Shown here: positions 1-7,492 of the stretch, one piece after another
How the letters are laid out: every line of letters begins with the position of its first letter
Position numbering within the stretch: the first letter of the stretch is position 1
DNA from: Muribaculaceae bacterium
GTDB taxonomy: Bacteria > Bacteroidota > Bacteroidia > Bacteroidales > Muribaculaceae
DNA: 23,184 nucleotides
Reading direction: 5' to 3'
Assembly: GCA_009775365.1 (NCBI GenBank)
Contig: VSPM01000041.1
Span: forward strand, 1-23,184
Translations under genes and position numbers: made by a program
Notes under the pieces: generated by a model
The model's input: only the letters and a program-made list of their open reading frames with translations
The model's database searches: none
What the model was told of the DNA's origin: nothing

Positions 1-277
1 TTTATGTTCACCAACGAGATACGCCCATACAAGAGCCATGCAGACCATCGCGACAAGTCTTTCGATGCGGTCCATATCACGCATATGGGTGTCCTCGATG
101 TTGAAGCCGGAAGATTTCATGGCTCTGAAGGCCGTTTCTATCTCCCATCGTTTTTTGTATGTCAAAATCGCCTCCTCGGGCCGGTTGAAGCATATGAGAA
201 TCTGCAATTCCGGAACACCATCGGAGTTTTTGATCCGGCTGCCGGCAAGATAGACATACTCCCCTTTGTGAAGAAAC
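1..277 (-). pseudogene. IS4-type DDE transposase, C-terminal remnant
   Basis: The minus strand reads through an open frame that runs off the left edge of the window. It contains KGEYVYLAGSRI, then the hallmark YKKRWEIETAFRAMKSSGFN and RIERLVAMVCMALVWAYLVG. The Y-x(2)-R-W-x-I-E signature carries the catalytic Glu of IS4-type DDE transposases. The N-terminal and central parts, with the first two catalytic Asp, are absent: rightward the frame meets a terminator hairpin and then the antiporter gene. It is therefore a 5'-truncated fragment, although its 3' end may continue outside the window. A shorter copy of the same tail lies at about 14946-15030. Confidence 0.85.
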
Positions 278-303
278 AGCCGGCGTCGTGAAAGGCGCCG
301 GCT
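278..303. terminator. Rho-independent terminator, possibly bidirectional
   Basis: AGCCGGCG (278-285) pairs perfectly with CGCCGGCT (296-303) around a 10-nt loop. On plus it is followed by ATTTTTAT; on minus by GTTTCTTC. It sits 30 nt past the antiporter stop codon and probably ends that minus-strand transcript. Confidence 0.7.
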
Positions 304-332
304 ATTTTTATGCCATAATGCCATAGGGCACG

Positions 333-1334
333 TCAGAGCCGGTAAAGGAGTATTCCTACATAGGCAACATAAGTCAAAGCCATGACTATGCCCTCGGCTC
401 GCGTTATGGTGCGCTCTTTAAACAGCCAGCCAAACAAGTAGAACATAAAAGATGCAACTATCAGCGTAAGCAAATCAAAATTGCCAATCGAGCCGAACGG
501 AAGCGGGGATATTGTGGCTGACACTCCAAGCACCATAAGCACATTGAATATATTGCTGCCAATAACATTCCCAATGGCAAGCCCGGGCTGCCCTTTGACT
601 GCTGCCACAATCGAAGTGGCCAACTCGGGAAGAGATGTGCCGGCAGCAACTATCGTCAAGCCTATAACCGCCTCGCTGACGCCAAGATGCGACGCTATTC
701 CGGAAGCCCCGTCAACAAACTTGTCGCCACCCCACACGAGCGCCGCCAGCCCTACAATGACAAACAACACTGATTTCCACACCGGCATTATCGGCTTGAC
801 AGCATCTTTGTTGCCACTCTCCGCAGAACTTGCCTGCCCGTTGCCGCAGGAAGTGATGTCCGGCTGCTTGGCAGTGGCAAATGTGTAGCGCATAAACAGC
901 AGAAATAAAATCAGCAGAAATATTCCGCTCACGCGCGACACCTCATTCACACCCTTGCCGTCAATCCATCCGCTATTGCCGAGCACCAGCAAAATCGCCG
1001 ACGACAGAATCACCATCGGAATCTCGAGCGACATTACACTTCTTTGCACCACAATCGGCCTCACAGCCGCAGTGACACCGATTATAAGAAGGATATTGAA
1101 AATGTTACTGCCCACCACATTACCAACAGCCAAGGGTGCGCTTCCATTGATTGCAGCAAGAACTGATATGGCCAATTCCGGAGCCGAAGTGCCGAATGCC
1201 ACCACCGTAAGGCCAACTACAAGCTCACTGATGCCCATACGTTTTGCGATTGCCGAAGCTCCGTCGGTAAGGGCATTGGCCCCGACCAAAATCAACACAA
1301 GCCCTACAACGAGCCACACTATATCCATTATCAT
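333..1334 (-). CDS. Calcium/sodium antiporter (CaCA superfamily, YrbG-like)
   Basis: A 333-aa inner-membrane cation/Ca2+ exchanger. It shows the two inverted alpha-repeats diagnostic of the family: the first has GLTVVAFGTSAPELAISV followed by GNVVGSNIFNI, and the second has GLTIVAAGTSLPELATSI followed by GNVIGSNIFNV. The GTSxPEL and GSNIFN motifs hold the ion-binding acidic and Asn/Ser residues. About ten hydrophobic segments surround a polar cytoplasmic loop near residues 155-185. Length is normal for bacterial YrbG/CaxA-type proteins. The start MIMDIVWL leads directly into the first membrane helix; the second Met, two codons on, is an equally plausible start. It is monocistronic, with a terminator at 278-303. 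The ion specificity (Ca2+/Na+ or Ca2+/H+) cannot be read from the sequence. Confidence 0.93.
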   Translation of the reverse strand: MIMDIVWLVVGLVLILVGANALTDGASAIAKRMGISELVVGLTVVAFGTSAPELAISVLAAINGSAPLAVGNVVGSNIFNILLIIGVTAAVRPIVVQRSVMSLEIPMVILSSAILLVLGNSGWIDGKGVNEVSRVSGIFLLILFLLFMRYTFATAKQPDITSCGNGQASSAESGNKDAVKPIMPVWKSVLFVIVGLAALVWGGDKFVDGASGIASHLGVSEAVIGLTIVAAGTSLPELATSIVAAVKGQPGLAIGNVIGSNIFNVLMVLGVSATISPLPFGSIGNFDLLTLIVASFMFYLFGWLFKERTITRAEGIVMALTYVAYVGILLYRL

Positions 1335-1473
1335 TTTTGAAATATCTTTAAAACATGTTACATTTCATCTTAATAACCCGCCAAAGACAATAATGTTTTT
1401 CAGCACGCGCCTTAAGAGTTCATTCCTTAAAATGACAATCCGGGTTCCACATAATGTTTCAGAGCATCGCATG

Positions 1474-2163
1474 TCAGAACACCAGCCGCTCGGCCTCTGC
1501 CGAAGGCTCTCCGCTATGTGTACACGGCCAGCCGTCAGAATCCCATAAAATTCTGTCGAGATACACCTTGCGTCCTGCTTCCGGCTTCTATGCGTCAAAA
1601 CCATGATAGTGCATCCAGTGGTTGCAGGCATCATCCATCACGAAATTTGCGTTGTGGCCGGGGCCTATCACCTTGTCGCTGCGTTCAATCACCGGTGAAA
1701 AGTTATTTTCCATGGCCGGAAGCCCCTCCTTGTTGACATATGGGCCAAACAGATTCTCAGACCGGGCGGCCACCACATGATACGTGCTTCGCTCTCCGTC
1801 ACAGCAAGTCCCTGCCGACCCTATGAGATAATAATATCCGTCATGACGGTAGATATTGGTTCCCTCCGTGAGAGTCCCTGCTATTTGCCTCGGCTTGCTC
1901 CCCGGTTTCAATGCAAGACCGTCCGGGGTCAGTTCAATGCCATAAATGCCGCGAAAACTGCCCCAGAAAAGATAGTCAGAACTATAGATAGGGACATTGC
2001 GGACATTCTCTGTGGCATAGAGGTAAAACCTTCCGTCGTCGGCCCTTATTACAGTAGGATCGGGAGCGCTCTCGTTTATTACAGGATTACTGTATAACGA
2101 CGTTCCGGCCATAGCCGACAAAGAGGCACAGGCAAACACTATGACAATGATGTTTCTATTCAT
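1474..2163 (-). pseudogene. GH43 endo-arabinanase, decayed
   Basis: Begins with a signal peptide (MNRNIIVIVFACASLSAMAG) and the GH43 opening APDPTVIRADDGRFYLYAT, with the catalytic-base Asp. At about 1974/1975 the text jumps from VPIYSSD straight to YLFWGSFRGIYGIEL. In GH43 arabinanases these segments are normally separated by roughly 100 residues that include the pKa-modulating Asp. TEGTNIYRHDGYYYLIGSAG follows, with the general-acid Glu. The frame stops at a TAG (1588-1590) after HYHGFDA, but homology continues in the same frame past it (GRKVYLDRILWDSDGWP) and then ends at a second stop (1474-1476), where the family should still have a long C-terminal part. So there is an internal deletion, a nonsense codon and a lost 3' end. 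A start 14 codons upstream (2205) is open but would precede the signal peptide. The predicted product cannot fold as a five-bladed propeller. Confidence 0.85.
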
Positions 2164-2306
2164 ACTAAAATTTAACGCTCTTAAAACTTGATAAAATATA
2201 TGCAAAGCTACTCAAAATTTTTGAATTCCCATTCCTCGCTATTCCTGAATTGTTATTACGTTTATTAAGGTTCAGGAACTTGGAGTTATATGACGGCTCA
2301 ATTAAT

Positions 2307-2329
2307 TTGTCATTTCGGAACAATGACAA
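2307..2329. promoter_or_regulatory. Inverted repeat upstream of the 2375 gene (possible operator)
   Basis: TTGTCATT (2307-2314) and AATGACAA (2322-2329) form a perfect 8-bp dyad with a 7-nt spacer, 46 nt before the next start codon. There is no T-tract after it, so a terminator is unlikely. The operator reading is inference only. Confidence 0.3.
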
Positions 2330-2374
2330 GACCTTGGTTGTAGTTATAGATATAAACAAGCAAACACTTAAACT

Positions 2375-2908
2375 ATGAATTTTGAAAAGCAATTAACCGA
2401 AGACCTGCACCGCTATCTCATCGCAGAAGGAAAAGTAGATGCCAAACTTCCTGAATGCCCTGACCTTGAAGACCTATGGCGGCCTGTGGCCAAGGCATAT
2501 CTCCCCGACGGAGTAAGAGAATTCAGCGGCTATCCGCTCACATCGCTCGGATGGATAATGTTTGTGGGGATGGCCCTCGCATCATTCTGGGATAAAGACT
2601 GGGAAAAATACTCTTCCGAAGACGGAGCGTCACTCTACAACCGCCTGCGCGAGCCCAAAGGTTTTGATGCGCTCGACGATTATGTTATGGAAGACATCCT
2701 TGGCCTTTCAAAAGAGGAATGCGAGGCCGTAGCCAAGATTGTAGGCGAATGTGCCGCACGCACACTCAGCGCATTGCAGCACTCAGGCATTGAGCCGGGC
2801 ACCAAAGAGGCATCGCAGGCATATATCTCAGCCCTCCACACACTCTACACTATGGGAATTGCCATGGAGCTCAACACCCTAGGCTACCACATGACATTGC
2901 TCAGTTAG
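2375..2908 (+). CDS. Conserved-looking hypothetical protein, soluble, 177 aa
   Basis: I do not recognise the family. The protein is acidic, has no signal peptide, and seems mostly helical: an N-terminal segment (EKQLTEDLHRYLIAEGKVD), a Pro/Trp-rich patch (ECPDLEDLWRPVAKAYLPDG), a short hydrophobic helix near residues 57-70 (SLGWIMFVGMALASFW) and a C-terminal helical part ending ISALHTLYTMGIAMELNTLG. Codon use is even and GC-normal for the window, and the start is the only upstream ATG after a region rich in stops, so I take it as a real gene. It lies 160 bp upstream of the SGNH esterase on the same strand; no functional link is evident. An inverted repeat lies 46 bp before the start. Confidence 0.8.
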   Translation: MNFEKQLTEDLHRYLIAEGKVDAKLPECPDLEDLWRPVAKAYLPDGVREFSGYPLTSLGWIMFVGMALASFWDKDWEKYSSEDGASLYNRLREPKGFDALDDYVMEDILGLSKEECEAVAKIVGECAARTLSALQHSGIEPGTKEASQAYISALHTLYTMGIAMELNTLGYHMTLLS

Positions 2909-3068
2909 CAAACACCAGGTCAGCACTTTGGCCGCGCTATGGCAATGGCCGTTGCAATGGCCGTGTCTTGCCGGCAATAGAATTATGTTCCCCAAGTGTT
3001 GCGCTCCCGAGAACGCAATTTCCCGTCCAAGCCTCCGTTAATATAGAAACCTAACTGCTCAACCACCA

Positions 3069-4142
3069 ATGACATCAACACTAAAACTGCTGTCAGCCTT
3101 TGCCATAGCAGCCTCCCAACCATTTATCGCTTCCGCAAAAGAAATCAAAATCCCCGCATCTGACGAAAGCATCCGCTACATGGGCAGAATCCTTTGGGAC
3201 GATTCCGGATGCGGATCCTTTACATTTCCGGGCACAAGCGCCCTTTTTAACTTTAACGGAACATCGCTAAAAATGGAGACCTCACCCAGAAGCGGCAAGT
3301 TCGTCATCGAAATTGACAACGACATCCACAGGCAAGTGGTCTTCTCTGCAACAGACTCCATTATGACCCTTGCAGAGAATCTTCCCGACACACTCCACAA
3401 TGTGAGAATCACCTATGCCATAGAAGGATATGAGCACAACCCACAGTTCCGCTCATTCATAATCGATGGGGAAATGGCTTCCCCCACAGAAAAACCGGAC
3501 CTGAAAATTGAGTTCATAGGCAATTCAATCACTTGCGGCTACGGCATTGAAGACAACAACCCGGAAAACCATTTCTCATACGACACAGAAAATCACACTC
3601 TCTCATATGCCTACCGCACGGCACGCGCATTGAATGCAGATTTCAACATAGTGGCCCGCTCCGGAATAGGCGTCTACCGCAATTTCGGAAGCCCCCGAGA
3701 AGGTGACATAAAAACAATGCCGCTTGAATATGACTACACGCTCCTATACAATCACGACCACAAATGGAACCACTCTGCATTCATGCCCGACATCGTGTGC
3801 ATAAACCTCGGCACTAACGACACATCTGAGGGAAACTATGACATCTCGCTTTATGAAAGCCATTATCGTGACTTCCTGTCACATCTTAGGGAAAAATACC
3901 CCGACGCGAAATTTGTGCTTCTAACAGGCTCCATGATGCAAGGGAAGGAACTGGAAGACGTGAAAGGCGTGCTCGACCGTCTTGCCTCCGAATGCAACAG
4001 CACATACCGCTTCGACATGTCGCCGCAGACAGGGGAACTCGGCTACGGAGCCGACTATCACCCGTCTGAACGGCAAGCTGAAAAAATGGCCGAAGAACTG
4101 ACTGCATATCTCTCCGCGCTTATCAAGCCCGAATCCCATTGA
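3069..4142 (+). CDS. Secreted SGNH/GDSL carbohydrate esterase (CE2-like, two domains)
   Basis: A 357-aa protein with a signal peptide of about 23 residues ending at ASA. Residues 25-140 look like the beta-sandwich domain that precedes the catalytic domain in CE2-type acetyl esterases (IRYMGRILW..., RSGKFVIEID). The SGNH domain follows: block I GNSITCGYG with nucleophile Ser153, block II Gly in ARSGIGVYRNFG, block III GTND with Asn250, and block V DYHP with Asp329 and His331. The catalytic set is complete. Likely reaction: removal of O-acetyl groups from plant or host polysaccharides in the periplasm or at the outer membrane. The 4180 membrane-protein gene starts 37 nt after the stop on the same strand and may be cotranscribed. 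Substrate is inferred from family; a different acyl ester is possible. Confidence 0.88.
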   Translation: MTSTLKLLSAFAIAASQPFIASAKEIKIPASDESIRYMGRILWDDSGCGSFTFPGTSALFNFNGTSLKMETSPRSGKFVIEIDNDIHRQVVFSATDSIMTLAENLPDTLHNVRITYAIEGYEHNPQFRSFIIDGEMASPTEKPDLKIEFIGNSITCGYGIEDNNPENHFSYDTENHTLSYAYRTARALNADFNIVARSGIGVYRNFGSPREGDIKTMPLEYDYTLLYNHDHKWNHSAFMPDIVCINLGTNDTSEGNYDISLYESHYRDFLSHLREKYPDAKFVLLTGSMMQGKELEDVKGVLDRLASECNSTYRFDMSPQTGELGYGADYHPSERQAEKMAEELTAYLSALIKPESH

Positions 4143-4179
4143 CCTCGCGCCTGTTTTTCACCCACATAAATCCCGTCCA

Positions 4180-4452
4180 ATGCAAATTACCAACCGACTC
4201 AAGCCAATCCTCTTGTCGATAAAAGAATGGCTCTCAAAACTATCGTTCAAGACAGGGATATACACCCTTCTTGCATGCGTGCTGCTTTATGCGGCATCGT
4301 TCGCTCAGATGCTGCTGCCAATAAGCCCCTGGGCAAAAAGCGCGTTGTGGGTCATATTATTCGGGCTTGCTAAAACCGCACAATATTCAGCAATAGTCAT
4401 ACTCGGAAAAGCCGGCATATCACGCCTCAGGAGATTCAGGAAATTCGGATAA
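4180..4452 (+). CDS. Small two-helix membrane protein, function unknown
   Basis: 90 aa. A basic amphipathic start (MQITNRLKPILLSIKEWLSK) is followed by two predicted membrane helices at about 25-46 (IYTLLACVLLYAASFAQMLL) and 52-73 (WVILFGLAKTAQYSAIVILG) and a strongly basic tail (RLRRFRKFG), which puts both ends in the cytoplasm by the positive-inside rule. It lies just downstream of the SGNH esterase on the same strand, and its last 17 bp overlap the convergent 3' end of the GH13 gene. I do not recognise a family. Confidence 0.65.
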   Translation: MQITNRLKPILLSIKEWLSKLSFKTGIYTLLACVLLYAASFAQMLLPISPWAKSALWVILFGLAKTAQYSAIVILGKAGISRLRRFRKFG

Positions 4453-5821
4453 GCTCCGGCACAAACCCTTTTACTTCCACCGGGTAAGGCACCCCATCCA
4501 CAATCTCGGTAGTGTCTTTGTCAGCAAACACCATCACCACCTTGTTCTCAGACTCAGTGTCTGTCTTTGTCACTACAAGCACCTCTGCCTCTCCGTTACG
4601 ATAACGCTTAAACTCCTGTTCCCCTCTCCACATGGCAGGATTGTCATGACGGAAGTTCATGACCTTTGCAACATAATTGTATAGATGAGCCTCACGCTCG
4701 CTGTCGGCCATGATATGGCCGGAGGTGCGCGCGGCGTTGTCAGGCTGCGAGCCTGCGGCATCACGGCTGAGATCGCCAAACTCATCGCCATAATACATTG
4801 TGACGGGGCCGGGATACCCGGCAAGAATGGCATAGCGGGTCATGACGTTTATCTCCTCTCCCTGATCATAGAAATGATCTGCCAGCCGGAATCCGTCGTG
4901 ATTGCTCAGAAACAGATTCGGGAACACGTCGTCAGACGCATAACCTCTCTCTGTTGGCTTGGAATATATCTTCACGACATCGTCCCAGCCATTCTCAAGC
5001 CCACCTTTGCTGAGGTCTGACATAGGGCCGCTTATCAATTCCTTGCCATCGAAATCAAAAGCGCTCACGAGCCCCAGGTCGCGATATACCCTGCCGCTTA
5101 TCCCTTCGGCGTCACACCAGTCTTCGCCCACCATATATCCGAGCACTCCCCACTCTTTCCCTTCCGATCTCCGTCGCTCACACAAGTCGCCCACAGCCCG
5201 GCGTATGTCGCACCAATAATTATGTCCGTCCTGACACAACTGATAAGCCTGGTCAAGCCTCCAGCCATCAATCTCAAATTTGTCAATCCAATAGGTGGCA
5301 ACCTCCTTAAAATATTCAAGCGACTCCGGGAATTTCACATTCCCTTCTTCCCCGCGCTCATTAACAGTTGCCGTGCTGTCGATAAAATTACCGCCGGGCG
5401 AAGCCTTGTCTACCCCTCCATGATGGCCGAACACTCCGTCGAGAATCACATACATGCCCATTTTGTGGGCCGTTTCCACAAGCTCACGCAAATCATCTTC
5501 TGTGCCGAAATGAGGATCTATTGCAAAATAATCTTTTGCAAAATAGCCCGACGCCTGCAGTTTTTCACCCCCTTCGGCACCTGTGCTGTCGAAAATAGGG
5601 GTGAGCCATATGGCATTCGCCCCCAGCGAAGCCACATGTGGCAAAGCCTCTATCACGCCGCGAAGATTTCCGTCTTTGGTCTCATTGTCCGGACCCCACA
5701 TTGCGCTATAGCCTTCCGAACCGTTTTCAGAATGGATAAACGAGCCAACCATTATCTGATATAGCGTCAATCCTCTGTAATCTTCCGTAGGATGCTCCTT
5801 TATTTTATTTTCCATAGACAT
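4436..5821 (-). CDS. GH13 alpha-amylase-family hydrolase, cytoplasmic
   Basis: About 461 aa from the chosen start MSMENKIKEH (5821). An in-frame ATG at 5851 would add ten residues that look like translated AT-rich leader. No signal peptide, so probably intracellular. The GH13 barrel motifs are in order: region I MYVILDGVFGHHG, region II IDGWRLDQ with nucleophile Asp190, region III MVGEDWC with acid/base Glu233, and region IV LSNHDG with Asp309. Region I normally ends in NH; here Asn is replaced by Gly, seen in some divergent subfamilies. The C-terminal beta domain (about 385-461) is present. Likely substrate: alpha-1,4/1,6 glucans or maltodextrins; the exact activity (amylase, neopullulanase, trehalose-type) cannot be fixed from sequence. 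Its last 17 bp overlap the 4180 gene on the opposite strand. Confidence 0.88.
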   Translation of the reverse strand: MSMENKIKEHPTEDYRGLTLYQIMVGSFIHSENGSEGYSAMWGPDNETKDGNLRGVIEALPHVASLGANAIWLTPIFDSTGAEGGEKLQASGYFAKDYFAIDPHFGTEDDLRELVETAHKMGMYVILDGVFGHHGGVDKASPGGNFIDSTATVNERGEEGNVKFPESLEYFKEVATYWIDKFEIDGWRLDQAYQLCQDGHNYWCDIRRAVGDLCERRRSEGKEWGVLGYMVGEDWCDAEGISGRVYRDLGLVSAFDFDGKELISGPMSDLSKGGLENGWDDVVKIYSKPTERGYASDDVFPNLFLSNHDGFRLADHFYDQGEEINVMTRYAILAGYPGPVTMYYGDEFGDLSRDAAGSQPDNAARTSGHIMADSEREAHLYNYVAKVMNFRHDNPAMWRGEQEFKRYRNGEAEVLVVTKTDTESENKVVMVFADKDTTEIVDGVPYPVEVKGFVPELIRIS

Positions 5822-6204
5822 AATTAATATAAATTGATTCAACTGATGCAAATTTCACATAAATATGTTCATATTATCATATAACACGCCACTCACCACA
5901 TTTGTTGACCACCTCTTTATTGTCATTCCGGTGCCAACGGAAGACGATACCTTCCACCACCACACATATGTTGCTGTCAGCAATGCCGGCCCTGCACGAT
6001 ATATTAAGAAAACTTTGATGTTGGTTTATTTTTCAAAGTTATCATATATATATTCTCGCATCAAAATAACAAATATTATTTGTTGTCTCAAAATTATTTT
6101 TATGAACGATGGATGAACAATTAAATATCAATGGTTGTTGAACTTAAAAAAGACGGCCCGGAAAATTGCGCCGTGCCGGCTGTTTAAACATCAACGATTC
6201 CGCT
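5822..6204. other. Divergent intergenic region without a gene
   Basis: This stretch separates the minus-strand GH13 gene from the plus-strand CorC-like gene and must carry both promoters. It is AT-rich in its second half (about 6010-6110). I saw only imperfect matches to the Bacteroidetes -7 element, for example around 5848-5856 on minus, and no convincing ORF, RNA gene or terminator. Confidence 0.5.
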
Positions 6205-7482
6205 ATGGACGATATCCTTATAATCATTCTCCTCATTCTCTTGAACGGCGTGTTCTCGATGGCTGAAATAGCCATGATTTCAGCACGCAAATCACGCCTA
6301 ACCTCTGATGCCAGACAAGGCAGCAGGGGAGCAGCGACTGCACTAAAACTTGCAGACGACCCCGACAAATTCCTGTCGACCATTCAAATAGGAATCACTC
6401 TGATCGGCATTCTAACCGGTCTTTATTCCGGAGCCGCACTCGCGGAAGATGTGGGCAAGCTTCTGCAGCACACCGGCCTTCAGCCTCACACGGCCCGAAT
6501 CACAGGCCAGGTCTTAATCGTTGCGATAGTAACATATCTTTCTATCGTGGTCGGCGAACTGGTGCCTAAACGAATCGGCCTTTCATCAGCCAACACGGTT
6601 GCCAAAATCCTGTCGCGGCCTATGTTCCTGCTCTCGAAAATAGCACTCCCTGCAGTGTGGCTCCTTTCCGCGTCTACATCTCTTATCGTAAAGATTTTCG
6701 GGCTTGATAAGAAAGACAACAGCGTGACTGAAGAGGAAATCAAGTCACTCATCCAGGATGGCACGGATTCAGGCGAAGTCCGGAAGGTGGAGCAAGACAT
6801 CATGGAGAGAGCCCTTGTGCTCGGCGACCTACGCGTGTCGTCTATAATGACACCGAAAGTAGACGTCTCAGTCTTCACTCTTGACATGACGGCGAAAGAG
6901 GTGAGAAAAATGCTTGCCCGTGAGCTCCACAGTGTATATCCGGTATATGCCGGCAACCCCCACGGCGCGATTGCCGGAGTGGTGTCGCTAAAACGACTCA
7001 TATTCACAATCGACAGGCAGGATTTCTCTTTGAAGAATGTCGTGGCGGAGCCTCAATATTTTCCTGAGTCCATGAGCGTGTATGACGCGTTAGACATCAT
7101 GAAGGCAAAGAGAGTGAACTTTGCCATTGTCTGCGACGAATTCGGCGACATGGCCGGAGTGGTGACACCAAGCGACATACTCGACGGCCTTGTGGGAGAG
7201 ATGCCGCAACAGACTTTCATTCCCGACATTATAAAAAATGAGGCCGACGGCTCATGGGCCGTCGACGCTCAGATTCAGTTTTATGACTTTCTTAAATTCT
7301 TTGAACTGGAGGACTTGTATCATCCCGCAGCCTATTCAACTCTCGGCGGATTTATCCTTGAAGAGCTGCGCCACATACCCCAATCCGGAGAAAAACTCAT
7401 GTGGAACAATATCTCTTTTGAGATCACTGCCATGAACGGAGCCAAGATTAAAAAGGTGAGAGTGATAATCTCCGGAGAATGA
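6205..7482 (+). CDS. CNNM/CBS-pair/CorC-HlyC membrane protein (hemolysin-family, Mg2+/cation export type)
   Basis: 425 aa from ATG 6205 (MDDILIIILLILLNGVFSMA); a TTG further upstream (6166) would add a non-hydrophobic leader and is less likely. Domain order is typical of the UPF0053 family: an N-terminal DUF21/CNNM membrane domain (about 1-180) with E21 in the SMAEIAMISARKSRL motif and a GELVPKRIGL motif; a CBS pair (about 200-320; MTPKVDVSVF, VCDEFGDMAGVVTPSDILDG); and a C-terminal CorC_HlyC domain (about 340-425; DLYHPAAYSTLGGFILEELRHIPQSGE-type text). The family is linked to Mg2+/Co2+ efflux and, historically, to 'hemolysin' annotations that are probably wrong for most members. It converges on the GH36 gene with a 10-bp gap. 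Confidence 0.93.
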   Translation: MDDILIIILLILLNGVFSMAEIAMISARKSRLTSDARQGSRGAATALKLADDPDKFLSTIQIGITLIGILTGLYSGAALAEDVGKLLQHTGLQPHTARITGQVLIVAIVTYLSIVVGELVPKRIGLSSANTVAKILSRPMFLLSKIALPAVWLLSASTSLIVKIFGLDKKDNSVTEEEIKSLIQDGTDSGEVRKVEQDIMERALVLGDLRVSSIMTPKVDVSVFTLDMTAKEVRKMLARELHSVYPVYAGNPHGAIAGVVSLKRLIFTIDRQDFSLKNVVAEPQYFPESMSVYDALDIMKAKRVNFAIVCDEFGDMAGVVTPSDILDGLVGEMPQQTFIPDIIKNEADGSWAVDAQIQFYDFLKFFELEDLYHPAAYSTLGGFILEELRHIPQSGEKLMWNNISFEITAMNGAKIKKVRVIISGE

Positions 7483-7492
7483 CCTCTGTTTC

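Noticed and set aside
2942..2965. A 12-bp direct repeat (GCAATGGCCGT-T/G) downstream of the 2375 gene.
   Set aside because: Only two copies of a short unit and no context; most likely slippage.
5865..6116. 83-codon open frame between GH13 and the CorC-like gene.
   Set aside because: AT-rich, biased composition, no family resemblance, and it occupies the only place for two divergent promoters.
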